A stretch of 64,000 bases of DNA from Candidatus Chryseobacterium colombiense (GTDB taxonomy: Bacteria; Bacteroidota; Bacteroidia; Flavobacteriales; Weeksellaceae), in NCBI GenBank assembly GCA_029203185.1, contig CP119310.1, forward strand, positions 2,418,001-2,482,000. Reading direction: 5' to 3'. Shown piece after piece: positions 55,375 through 63,360 of this stretch (within the stretch, counting starts at the first letter, position 1; each line of letters starts with the position of its first letter). The notes under the pieces were generated by a model. That model saw only the letters and a list, made by a program, of their open reading frames with translations. It was not told the origin of the DNA and did not search any database. Made by a program: the position numbers and the translations under genes.

Positions 55375-56481
55375 CTACTGAAGTTTTAAAATGACTTCGG
55401 CTGCATTTTTACTCGCTCCTTCTCCACCCAGTTTTTCTCGCAGCAATTCGTACTCCTTAAGAACCTCAACTCTTTTTTCTCCTTCCAACATCTTTTTCAA
55501 CTCTTCAACCAGGTTTTTAGTATTTAAATCGTTTTGAATAAGTTCTTTCACAACCTCACGATCCATAATTAAATTCACCAGAGAAATATATTTGATATTT
55601 TTCACCAATCTTTTTGCAATCGCATAAGAAACTTTACTTCCTCGATAACAAACCACTTCAGGAACATTCAGTAAAGCTGTTTCTAAGGTTGCTGTCCCGG
55701 AAGTCACCAAAGCCGCTTTTGAACATCTCAATAAATCGTACGTTCTGTTAGACACAAAATGTACATTCTCATCTACATATTTTTCATAAAATTCTTTCGG
55801 AAGACTTGGTGCACCGGCAATAACGAACTGATATTCTTTAAAATAAGGTCTTACGGAAAGCATCATTTCAAGCATTTTTTCAACTTCCTGTTTTCTTGAG
55901 CCCGGTAAAAGTGCTATGATTTCTTTTTCGTTCAGTCCGTTCTCTTTTTTGAATTCCTCAATATTGATTTCCTGAAGCGTGGAAATTGCATCTAGCAAAG
56001 GATGCCCAACAAAATGAGAGTGCACTTTATGTTTTTTATAAAAATCTTCTTCAAAAGGAAGGATTACCATCATTTCATCTACATATTTTTTGATGATCTC
56101 TACTCTTCCTTCTTTCCATGCCCAAAGCTGAGGAGAAATATAGTAAACAACTTTTATCCCAAGTTCTTTTGCAAACTTTGCAATTCTTAAGTTAAATCCC
56201 GGATAATCCACTAGAATTAAGACATCCGGCTTATTCTTTTTAATATCTTCTTTACAGAATTTAATATTATTCAAAATGGTTTTTAAATTCATCGCCACCT
56301 CTAAAAACCCCATGAAAGCAAGATCACGGTAATGCTTTACCATTGTTCCGCCTTGGTTTGCCATAAGATCTCCTCCCCAAAATCTGAATTCTGAATTGGG
56401 ATCTTTTTGTTTTAAAGCTTTTATCAAATTGCTTCCGTGTAGATCTCCGGATGCTTCACCTGCGATAATATAATATTTCAT
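55375..56481 (-). CDS. lpxB: Lipid-A-disaccharide synthase
   Basis: A 368-residue GT19 glycosyltransferase joining lipid X and UDP-2,3-diacylglucosamine in lipid A synthesis. It starts MKYYIIAGEASGDLHGSNLI, the classic LpxB N-terminal motif. LVDYPGFNLRIAKFA, YYISPQLWAWKEGRV, FVGHPLLD, ALLPGSRKQEVEKM and TSGTATLETAL are all present. Usual family length. It is followed on the same strand by comEC. Confidence 0.96.
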   Translation of the reverse strand: MKYYIIAGEASGDLHGSNLIKALKQKDPNSEFRFWGGDLMANQGGTMVKHYRDLAFMGFLEVAMNLKTILNNIKFCKEDIKKNKPDVLILVDYPGFNLRIAKFAKELGIKVVYYISPQLWAWKEGRVEIIKKYVDEMMVILPFEEDFYKKHKVHSHFVGHPLLDAISTLQEINIEEFKKENGLNEKEIIALLPGSRKQEVEKMLEMMLSVRPYFKEYQFVIAGAPSLPKEFYEKYVDENVHFVSNRTYDLLRCSKAALVTSGTATLETALLNVPEVVCYRGSKVSYAIAKRLVKNIKYISLVNLIMDREVVKELIQNDLNTKNLVEELKKMLEGEKRVEVLKEYELLREKLGGEGASKNAAEVILKLQ

Positions 56482-56617
56482 TTCTTCTGAAATCTTTTAT
56501 GTTATAATCATCAGCAAACGTTCCCACTGGATTTTAGCCTTATCAATAAGTTAAAGTTATGGGAGGTTTCTATGATCAGGATAGAAAACAAATAAGATGT
56601 TATACATCTTTAATTTG

Positions 56618-56625
56618 TAAATTTG
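56618..56625 (+). promoter_or_regulatory. -7 box of the DUF2480 gene
   Basis: TAAATTTG, exact match, 20 bases before the chosen ATG at 56645. A small palindrome GATGT-TAT-ACATC (56597-56609) lies just upstream and could be an operator. Confidence 0.55.
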
Positions 56626-56644
56626 TTCAAAGATAATGATAAAA

Positions 56645-57154
56645 ATGTCAGAAGAATTTGAAATAAGAAATAAAGTTGCAGAAAGCGGTTTAATCAATTT
56701 TGACCTTACAGATCTTGTTCCGAAAGGAGAAAGAAAGGGGATCGATCTGAAAGATTTTCTTTATATGGAGATGATTTTAAAAGAGAAAGATTTCCGCGAA
56801 AAAGTAGCAGCGATCAATCCGGAAGATTATAAAGATGCCTATGTCTATATTTATAACTCGGCAGATTCTATTGTTCCTCTTTGGGCCTATTTTTTAATCA
56901 CAGCAAAACTTACTGAAGCCACAAAGAAAATAGTTTTTGGAAATCGTGAAGATCTGGAAGTTATTCTCATGCACAATGCCATCCAAAACTATGATTTTGA
57001 TGAAATGAGAGGAAAAAGAGTTTTGGTTAAAGGATGTTCAGATAAAGAAATTCCGGAGAATGCTTATATTGAACTGGTAGAACAGTTACAGCCACTTGTA
57101 AAGTCATTAATGTTTGGAGAAGCATGTTCCAATGTTCCAATTTTAAAGAACTAA
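56645..57154 (+). CDS. DUF2480 family protein
   Basis: 169 residues from the second Met (MSEEFEIRNKVAESGL); a Met three codons earlier (56636) is possible but would leave almost no leader. Soluble, acidic, no signal peptide. NLTD-like FDLTDLVPKGERKGIDLKDF, ADSIVPLWAYFLI and KGCSDKEIPENAYIEL are conserved features that I associate with DUF2480 of Bacteroidota. Function unknown. Monocistronic. Confidence 0.78.
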   Translation: MSEEFEIRNKVAESGLINFDLTDLVPKGERKGIDLKDFLYMEMILKEKDFREKVAAINPEDYKDAYVYIYNSADSIVPLWAYFLITAKLTEATKKIVFGNREDLEVILMHNAIQNYDFDEMRGKRVLVKGCSDKEIPENAYIELVEQLQPLVKSLMFGEACSNVPILKN

Positions 57155-57228
57155 CTTAACACAAAGTTAATTCTTCATAAAAACATCTAATATTACAAGA
57201 TAAAAAACTCATCATTCAGAATTTTTAA

Positions 57229-57236
57229 TAAATTTG
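57229..57236 (+). promoter_or_regulatory. -7 box of the DUF937 gene
   Basis: TAAATTTG, 28 bases before the ATG at 57265. Confidence 0.6.
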
Positions 57237-57264
57237 ATTTCAACAATTAAAAATCACATACGAA

Positions 57265-57930
57265 ATGAGTTTACTCGATTTACTTACCGGAAACACCAGC
57301 AATCAGGTTGCTGAACAGGCTGAAAATAAATTCGGAATCAGCAGAAATCAAATTATTGCCCTATTGGCAGTAGCCGCACCACTGATTATTTCTTACCTGA
57401 GAAACAAATCTCAGGATGCCAAAGAAGCAGAAGCACTTAACAATGCATTGGATAAAGACCATGACGGAAGTATCCTGAATGACTCCTCTCAATTAGAGGC
57501 CAGAGAATCAGAAGGCAGTTCTATTTTGGGTCATATTTTCGGTGGAGACAGACAAAATGTGGAAAACCAACTTTCTCAGAATACAGGTATTTCAATTGAT
57601 AAAATCGGACCTGTTTTAGCGATGTTAGCTCCTGTAATTATGGGATATATCGGAAAAGAAAAGCAACAGAACAATGTAGGAGCAGGAGGCTTGGGAGATC
57701 TTTTGGGAGGAATTCTCGGAAATGCATCCAACCAGGCTCAAGCACAACAATCCAGTCCTTTGAATGATATTTTAGGCAGCGTTTTAGGTGGCGGTCAATC
57801 TCAGTCTCAATCTTCAGGAAATCCATTGAGTGAGATTCTGGGAAGTGTTCTTGGAGGAGGTAACAACCAACAAAACCAACAAGGAGGAGGCGGTTTAGGA
57901 AGCATCCTGGGAAGTTTTTTTGGAAAATAA
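57265..57930 (+). CDS. DUF937 domain protein with Gly/Gln-rich tail
   Basis: A 221-residue protein. The DUF937 domain (about residues 1-140) contains two related segments: FGISRNQIIALLAVAAPLII and TGISIDKIGPVLAMLAPVIM, each a buried helix after a short amphipathic one. The C-terminal third is low complexity and repeats (S/N)(P)L(N/S)(D/E)ILGSVLGGG three times, ending GLGSILGSFFGK. No signal peptide. Function unknown. Followed by a bidirectional terminator. Confidence 0.8.
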   Translation: MSLLDLLTGNTSNQVAEQAENKFGISRNQIIALLAVAAPLIISYLRNKSQDAKEAEALNNALDKDHDGSILNDSSQLEARESEGSSILGHIFGGDRQNVENQLSQNTGISIDKIGPVLAMLAPVIMGYIGKEKQQNNVGAGGLGDLLGGILGNASNQAQAQQSSPLNDILGSVLGGGQSQSQSSGNPLSEILGSVLGGGNNQQNQQGGGGLGSILGSFFGK

Positions 57931-57941
57931 TTTAAATCATA

Positions 57942-57975
57942 AAAAAGACCGGAGATTAATCTCTGGTCTTTTTAT
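57942..57975. terminator. Bidirectional terminator between the DUF937 and THX genes
   Basis: AAAGACCGGAGAT / ATCTCTGGTCTTT (one G-T pair) with A and T tracts on the two sides. Confidence 0.88.
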
Positions 57976-57980
57976 TTCTG

Positions 57981-58100
57981 TCAATTTTTAGATTGTCCTT
58001 CAGAAGCTACAGCAGATTTTGACTTTCTTCGTGGTCTTCTTTTCCCATAACTTCCATTATTAATTTTTCCTTTTCTTGATTTTTTGTCGCCTTTTCCCAT
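57981..58100 (-). CDS. 30S ribosomal protein THX
   Basis: A 39-residue very basic ORF starting MGKGDKKSRKGKINNGSYGK and continuing RRPRRKSKS, then an Ala/Ser/Gln tail. This is the Thx signature (GKGDKKTRRGKI..G.YG..RPRK) of small 30S proteins found in Thermus and widely in Bacteroidota, where the peptide stabilises the head of the small subunit. It is too short for ordinary ORF calling. It ends 5 bases before the convergent terminator at 57942-57975. Confidence 0.9.
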   Translation of the reverse strand: MGKGDKKSRKGKINNGSYGKRRPRRKSKSAVASEGQSKN

Positions 58101-58184
58101 TGTAATAATTTTGGTTGATTAATGACGAATTTAGAAAATATGAATTAAAAATCAAAAATTCAAGCTGTTAAAATTATTATAAAA

Positions 58185-59579
58185 CTAGACTTTTACAGTC
58201 TTCCATTTTCCTCTTTTAAACAAAACAAAGGCAACAACTGTGATTAAAGCTTCCGAAGCAGGAATAGAAATAAAAACACCTTTCGGCCCCATTCCGAAAT
58301 GTTTTGAAAGAAAATAAGCCAAAGGAATCTGGAACAGCCAAAACCCAAAAAGATTCACCCAAGTCGGCGTCCACGTATCTCCTGCTCCGTTAAAAGCATT
58401 AATCATCACCATTCCGATTCCGTAGAAGATAAATCCGGTACTCATAATATGCAAAGCGTTTTTAGCATAATTTTTAATTTCCATTTCCTGTGTGAAAAAT
58501 CCTACTAAAAAATCACTCAGAAAGAAAAATATCAGACTTACCGTCAACATGAAAATTACGTTATATTTTACTGTTTTCATCACGGATTGTTCAGCCCTCA
58601 CCATTTCGTTGGCTCCCATATTTTGTCCGACTAAAGTTGACGCCGCATTACTCAGTCCCCAAGCCGGAAGCATGAAAAACATCATTAAGCGTAAAGCGGT
58701 CTGATAACCCGCAGAAGCATCTTCATGCCCAGTCGTTGCCACCAATTGTGCTAAAAAAATCCAGCTGCAGGAAGCAATTACAAACTGAAAAATTCCCGGG
58801 GTCGCAATTTTTACGACAGATTTTATAATTTCAAAATCTGGTTTAAAATAAGTAATCAGGATACGGATCTGGGTATCAGCAATCAATAGATGATACAACT
58901 GATACATCACTCCTATGCTTCTTCCGATTGTTGTGGCTAAAGCCGCTCCCGTTAATCCCATTGCAGGAATCGGACCTAAGCCTCTAATTAAAACCGGACA
59001 CAAAATAATATTGGCAATATTGGCAATCCAAAGTGACTTCATCGCAATCGCAGCATTTCCTGCTCCTCTGAAAATTCCATTAATTAAAAACAGGAGCATA
59101 ATAATGACGCTACTTCCCATCATTATCCTTGTGAATTCTTTTCCGTAAGAAGCTGCTTCAGGTTTTGCTCCCATCAGCATTAAAATTTCTTCAGCATAGA
59201 TGACTCCGAATACACTTAAAATAAAAGTAACAACAAACGAAACCAACAACACCTGTGCCGCGCTTCTGGAAGCCTGTTCAGGATTTTTCTCTCCGATTCT
59301 TCTGGCAACCATTGCCGTTGCAGCCATGCTCATCCCGATCGCAATGGAATACATGACGGAAAGCACGGATTCTGTTAAACCGACAGACTGAATCGCATAA
59401 CCACTTTCTTTCAAATGACCGACAAAATACAAATCCACCAACGCAAATACAGATTCCATGGCCATTTCCAGCATCATCGGAATCGCCAAAAGAAGAACTG
59501 CGCTTCTTATGGTTGCTTTGGTATAGTCGACTTCTTCGCCACTTAACGCTTTTCTGATAAAAGAAAAATACTTCCTCAC
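58185..59579 (-). CDS. MATE-family multidrug/cation exporter
   Basis: 464 residues from a GTG at 59579 (start read as MRKYFSFIRKALSG). ATGs at 59639 and 59615 are upstream of a -7 box at 59610-59603, and the extra 20 residues do not look conserved. Twelve membrane helices are visible in two repeats; the first begins SAVLLLAIPMMLEMAMESVF and the second PGIFQFVIASCSWIFLAQLV. MAATAMVARRIGEKNPEQA and AASTLVGQNMGANE are MATE loop motifs. It likely exports drugs or organic cations by Na+ or H+ antiport. Monocistronic. Confidence 0.88.
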   Translation of the reverse strand: MRKYFSFIRKALSGEEVDYTKATIRSAVLLLAIPMMLEMAMESVFALVDLYFVGHLKESGYAIQSVGLTESVLSVMYSIAIGMSMAATAMVARRIGEKNPEQASRSAAQVLLVSFVVTFILSVFGVIYAEEILMLMGAKPEAASYGKEFTRIMMGSSVIIMLLFLINGIFRGAGNAAIAMKSLWIANIANIILCPVLIRGLGPIPAMGLTGAALATTIGRSIGVMYQLYHLLIADTQIRILITYFKPDFEIIKSVVKIATPGIFQFVIASCSWIFLAQLVATTGHEDASAGYQTALRLMMFFMLPAWGLSNAASTLVGQNMGANEMVRAEQSVMKTVKYNVIFMLTVSLIFFFLSDFLVGFFTQEMEIKNYAKNALHIMSTGFIFYGIGMVMINAFNGAGDTWTPTWVNLFGFWLFQIPLAYFLSKHFGMGPKGVFISIPASEALITVVAFVLFKRGKWKTVKV

Positions 59580-59602
59580 AATCTTATTATTTAAGTTCTT
59601 AA

Positions 59603-59610
59603 CAAAAATA
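59603..59610 (-). promoter_or_regulatory. -7 box of the MATE exporter gene
   Basis: TATTTTTG on the minus strand. Transcription would begin near 59596, between the upstream ATGs and the GTG at 59579. Confidence 0.55.
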
Positions 59611-59707
59611 TACATTCGAAGATGATCACAACTTGGCATATGAAAAGATTTCGAACAGCTGTCAGATCATGTTTCACAGGTCAATGAAAATAATTTCAAT
59701 AAATATT

Positions 59708-59722
59708 TATCGTAAAACAATA
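59708..59722. promoter_or_regulatory. Candidate operator of the DUF2975-XRE cassette
   Basis: Near-palindrome TATCG-TAAAA-CAATA (one G-T type mismatch), 8 bases upstream of the -7 box, overlapping where the -33 element would be. A site for the XRE repressor encoded in the cassette is inference. Confidence 0.4.
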
Positions 59723-59730
59723 ATTAATTA

Positions 59731-59738
59731 TATATTTG
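59731..59738 (+). promoter_or_regulatory. -7 box of the DUF2975-XRE operon
   Basis: TATATTTG, exact match, 21 bases before the ATG at 59760. Confidence 0.65.
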
Positions 59739-59759
59739 CAATAATAAAACAATTAACAG

Positions 59760-60308
59760 ATGAAGCTAAATTCAGATTTTATACTTGAAATTTTAAAAAT
59801 TTTCTTTTGGATATTCACATTCATTTTAGGGATTGCAATATTCATATTGGTCCTTATTTTCTTTTTTACAATTTTCGGAATTGACATGGGCAGTTTAAAA
59901 GAAATAAAGATTAACATGACTCTTTTCAGCGGAAAGATAAAAGATATGCAATCCTTAGGAAAACTAAAATCAATTTTTATTTTAGGCTATTCCATCCTTG
60001 AAGGCATTTTACTGTTTGTCTTTTTTGTAACGGTCATTAAAATTCTGAAAAAGATCAGTCTCAAAAGTACTTTTTCTACCGAAATATATTTTTTAATCTC
60101 CAGGATTGCCCAACTGGCTTTGTTAATTGGCAGCTTATCTTTCTTAGTCAAGGTGAGTGATGAACTGATGAATGGAAACCTCAATATCTCGGCAGATTTA
60201 AACAGTAAAAGCTTACAATTCTTTTTAGTTTCAGGAGTAGTATATATCATCGCACAGGTTTACAAAAGAGCCGTTGACTTGCAGAATGAAAATGACTTAA
60301 CAATTTAA
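59760..60308 (+). CDS. DUF2975 family membrane protein, copy 1
   Basis: A 182-residue protein with four membrane helices (about 14-38, 68-92, 112-130, 148-166). The layout and the C-terminal motif YKRAVDLQNENDLTI match DUF2975, a family usually encoded with a small XRE regulator, as here. The terminal ENDLTI motif is shared with the next gene, showing a tandem duplication. Possible role: membrane partner that senses a signal for the regulator. Function unknown. Confidence 0.8.
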   Translation: MKLNSDFILEILKIFFWIFTFILGIAIFILVLIFFFTIFGIDMGSLKEIKINMTLFSGKIKDMQSLGKLKSIFILGYSILEGILLFVFFVTVIKILKKISLKSTFSTEIYFLISRIAQLALLIGSLSFLVKVSDELMNGNLNISADLNSKSLQFFLVSGVVYIIAQVYKRAVDLQNENDLTI

Positions 60309-60320
60309 ATTATCATCACC

Positions 60321-60917
60321 ATGAAAATTATCGGTAAAAACTCTTTATCACAATACATTAGCTATCTGCTTTTTGTTTTGTTCATCATTGTTGCTTTTAA
60401 CCTTGTGTATGAAATTATCGGTCATAGTATTTTATTCTATAAATATAAAACCGGAAGCACAGTATTATCAGATACTTTTGTTTTGGCAAACGATGTGGGA
60501 TGGACAAAAAACAAATGGACCATTCCCATGGAAAACCTGTTAAAGTTCAGGATCAATTATCCGTTTTCAGAAATTCAGATGGTAACCGGAATCTATGCTT
60601 ACAATCAGATTATCCATAATATTCTGGGTATGATTTTCTTGAGCTTATTCTTCTTTTTTTCTTACCAATGCTTTAAAGAAATGAGCTTGGATCAGATTTT
60701 CAATCAAAATGCAATAAAATGGCTCAAACGATTTTGTTTTCTGAATCTTATTATTGCAGCAGCTGGAATTTTCGAATTCTTCTATTTTAGAATGGATTCT
60801 GGATATACTTTACTGACATTCCTTTTCTTTGGTTTCTTTGGCATTATTATTCTCTTTATTGTAGAATTTTTCAAAAAGGGATTAGCTTTGCAGACTGAAA
60901 ACGATTTAACAATTTAA
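60321..60917 (+). CDS. DUF2975 family membrane protein, copy 2
   Basis: A 198-residue four-helix membrane protein (about 14-34, 93-113, 134-152, 162-182). The C terminus FKKGLALQTENDLTI is almost the same as in copy 1, but the N-terminal loop is longer (about 35-90, VLANDVGWTKNKWTIPMENL). It lies 12 bases after copy 1 and 3 bases before the XRE gene, so the three form one operon. Confidence 0.8.
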   Translation: MKIIGKNSLSQYISYLLFVLFIIVAFNLVYEIIGHSILFYKYKTGSTVLSDTFVLANDVGWTKNKWTIPMENLLKFRINYPFSEIQMVTGIYAYNQIIHNILGMIFLSLFFFFSYQCFKEMSLDQIFNQNAIKWLKRFCFLNLIIAAAGIFEFFYFRMDSGYTLLTFLFFGFFGIIILFIVEFFKKGLALQTENDLTI

Positions 60918-60920
60918 ACC

Positions 60921-61127
60921 ATGCCGATCATCATCAACGTAGACGTAATGCTCGCCAAGCGAAAAATGCAGTCACAGGAATTGGCGGAAAAAATAGGGAT
61001 TACACAGGCAAATCTTTCGATTTTAAAAACCGGAAAAGCAAAAGCTGTTAAACTTTCTACACTGGAAGCTATATGTAAAGCACTCGATTGCCAACCGGGA
61101 GACATCCTGGAGTACGTAAAAGATTAA
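60921..61127 (+). CDS. Small XRE-family (YozG/Cro-like) transcriptional regulator
   Basis: A 68-residue protein made of a single helix-turn-helix domain: LAKRKMQSQELAEKIGITQA, LSILKTGKAKAVKLSTLEAI and CKALDCQPGDILEYV. It is typical of regulators paired with DUF2975 genes. It may control its own operon through the dyad upstream of the first gene. Confidence 0.88.
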   Translation: MPIIINVDVMLAKRKMQSQELAEKIGITQANLSILKTGKAKAVKLSTLEAICKALDCQPGDILEYVKD

Positions 61128-61238
61128 GATTTATGTGGAGTGGATCAAAAACGGATCATTCAAATCAATTATCAATAAAAGCACAAATTTCAAATAATAA
61201 ACCCAGCATCAAACGCATTTATTTTTATATTCATACTC

Positions 61239-61266
61239 AAAAACTTCTGAAAGGGAGTTTTTTTGT
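61239..61266 (+). terminator. Terminator of the DUF2975-XRE operon
   Basis: AAACTTCT / GGGAGTTT (8-base stem with G-T pairs, GAAA loop) followed by a T run. The T run overlaps the aspS -33 element. Confidence 0.65.
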
Positions 61267-61295
61267 TTCTAAAACCTTCAAAAATCTTATCTTTG
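61262..61295 (+). promoter_or_regulatory. Promoter of aspS
   Basis: -33 TTTG (61262-61265), 22-base spacer, -7 TATCTTTG (61288-61295). The leader to the ATG at 61357 is about 55 bases. Confidence 0.62.
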
Positions 61296-61356
61296 CAAAC
61301 GGAAAATAAAGACTCAAGATATTGGGTCTTAAACCTTGAACTTTAAACAAATAATT

Positions 61357-63111
61357 ATGTTTCGATCGCACACAAACGGAGAATTATCTCTTCAACATCT
61401 TAATGAAGAAGTTACACTTTCAGGATGGGTACAAACTATCCGTGATAAAGGATTTATGATTTGGATAGATCTTCGAGATCGTTACGGAATTACACAGTTG
61501 GTTTTTGATCAGGAGCGTTCTACTGCAGAGCTGATGGAAAATGCAAAAAAATTGGGTCGTGAATTTGTTATTCAGGTTACAGGAAAAGTAATCGAAAGAG
61601 TAAGCAAAAACCCCAACATTCCAACAGGAGAAATTGAAATTTTAGTTGAAAAATTAACGGTTTTAAATGAATCACAACTTCCTCCTTTTACGATTGAAGA
61701 TGAAACGGATGGTGGTGAAGAATTAAGAATGAAATACCGTTATTTAGATATCAGAAGAAATCCGGTAAAAGATAAATTGGTGTTCCGCCACAAAATGGCA
61801 CAGAAAGTAAGAAATTACCTTTCAGACAACGGGTTTATTGAGGTTGAAACTCCGGTTTTAATCAAATCTACGCCTGAAGGAGCGAGAGATTTCGTAGTTC
61901 CAAGCAGAATGAATCCGGGACAATTCTATGCATTGCCACAGTCTCCACAGACTTTCAAACAATTATTGATGGTTGGAGGAATGGACAAATATTTCCAGAT
62001 TGTAAAATGTTTCCGTGACGAAGACTTAAGAGCCGACAGACAGCCGGAATTTACACAAATCGACTGTGAAATGGCTTTCGTAGAGCAGGAAGATGTGATG
62101 AATGTTTTTGAAGGAATGACGAAAACGTTGTTGAAAGACATCACTGGTCAGGAATTCGGAGATTTTCCAAGAATGACTTTTGCAGATGCTATGCAGAAAT
62201 ATGGAAACGACAAACCGGATATCCGTTTCGGAATGGAATTCGTGGAACTGAACGATTTAGTAAAAGGAAAAGATTTCAAAATATTCGATGAAGCAGAATT
62301 GGTTGTCGGAATCAATGTTGAAGGATGCGCAGAGTATACGAGAAAACAAATCGACGAGCTTGTTGACTGGGTAAAAAGACCACAGATCGGAGCTTCAGGA
62401 ATGGTTTGGGTGAAATTCCAGAATGATGGAGTGAAAACTTCTTCTGTAAACAAATTCTACAACGAGGAAGACTTAACGAAAATTATAGAAAAGTTTGGAG
62501 CAAAAGAAGGGGATTTAATGTTGATTCTTTCAGGAAATGAGCACAAGGTAAGAACTCAGCTTTCTGCTTTGAGAATGGAGCTTGGAAATCGTTTAGGATT
62601 AAGAAAAGGGAACGAATTTGCACCACTTTGGGTAGTCGACTTCCCGTTATTGGAATTTGATGAGGAAAGTGGACGTTACCATGCTATGCACCATCCCTTC
62701 ACCTCTCCAAAGCCTGAAGACATCCATTTATTGGAAACAGATCCGGGAAAAGCAAGAGCCAATGCTTATGACATGGTTTTGAACGGAAACGAAATCGGTG
62801 GAGGTTCTATCAGAATTTTTGATAAAGATCTTCAGTCTAAAATGTTTGATCTCTTGGGATTCTCAAAAGAAGAAGCAGAAGCCCAGTTTGGATTCCTGAT
62901 GAATGCCTTCAAATACGGAGCTCCGCCTCACGGTGGTTTGGCTTTCGGGTTTGACCGTTTGGTTGCAATTCTTGACGGAAATGAGGTAATCAGAGATTAT
63001 ATCGCTTTCCCTAAAAATAATTCAGGACGTGATGTAATGATCGATGCCCCTGCAGCTATTGCGAATGAGCAACTCGATGAACTGGAATTGCAATTGAATT
63101 TAAAAGCATAA
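61357..63111 (+). CDS. aspS: Aspartyl-tRNA synthetase
   Basis: 584 residues from the Met at 61357 (MFRSHTNGELSLQHLNEEVT); an upstream ATG at 61336 adds 7 unconserved residues. Class II synthetase with an OB-fold anticodon domain (VTLSGWVQTIRDKGFMIWID), motif 2 FRDEDLRADRQPEFTQID, a bacterial GAD insert (about 290-410) and motif 3 GLAFGFDRLVAIL. It charges tRNA-Asp. Monocistronic with promoter and terminator. Confidence 0.97.
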   Translation: MFRSHTNGELSLQHLNEEVTLSGWVQTIRDKGFMIWIDLRDRYGITQLVFDQERSTAELMENAKKLGREFVIQVTGKVIERVSKNPNIPTGEIEILVEKLTVLNESQLPPFTIEDETDGGEELRMKYRYLDIRRNPVKDKLVFRHKMAQKVRNYLSDNGFIEVETPVLIKSTPEGARDFVVPSRMNPGQFYALPQSPQTFKQLLMVGGMDKYFQIVKCFRDEDLRADRQPEFTQIDCEMAFVEQEDVMNVFEGMTKTLLKDITGQEFGDFPRMTFADAMQKYGNDKPDIRFGMEFVELNDLVKGKDFKIFDEAELVVGINVEGCAEYTRKQIDELVDWVKRPQIGASGMVWVKFQNDGVKTSSVNKFYNEEDLTKIIEKFGAKEGDLMLILSGNEHKVRTQLSALRMELGNRLGLRKGNEFAPLWVVDFPLLEFDEESGRYHAMHHPFTSPKPEDIHLLETDPGKARANAYDMVLNGNEIGGGSIRIFDKDLQSKMFDLLGFSKEEAEAQFGFLMNAFKYGAPPHGGLAFGFDRLVAILDGNEVIRDYIAFPKNNSGRDVMIDAPAAIANEQLDELELQLNLKA

Positions 63112-63115
63112 ATTA

Positions 63116-63143
63116 GAAGCGGAGATTTTTTCTCCGCTTTTTA
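63116..63143 (+). terminator. Terminator after aspS
   Basis: AGCGGAGA / TCTCCGCT with a T loop and T tail. Confidence 0.88.
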
Positions 63144-63162
63144 TTTGCTAAACTTAATAATC

Positions 63163-63300
63163 ATGAATGAAGAAATTCTTATTTAAATTACTGTAATTCC
63201 TCACTTAAATTTTATTTTAGACAAAGCCAATGTTGACGAAAATAATTTTAATAAAACAATTGAATACCTCAATAACAAATCAAAATTAAAAGCAATTTAA
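63163..63300 (+). pseudogene. Possible remnant of a small ORF with an in-frame stop
   Basis: An ATG at 63163 opens MNEEILI followed by TAA at 63184-63186. The same frame then stays open for 37 codons to TAA at 63298, encoding ITVIPHLNFILDKANVDENN and ending KLKAI. The second part has no ATG. This looks like a short coding remnant broken by a nonsense codon, but it could be chance in AT-rich sequence. No family recognised. Confidence 0.3.
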
Positions 63301-63305
63301 AAAAC

Positions 63306-63335
63306 AGAAAAAGCGAAGAATTTTTCTTCGCTTTA
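63306..63335 (-). terminator. Terminator of the right-edge gene
   Basis: AAAGCGAAGAA / TTCTTCGCTTT (11-base stem, 3-base loop) with a T run on the minus strand. Confidence 0.88.
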
Positions 63336-63360
63336 TATAAAATTTCAATATTAAATTAAT

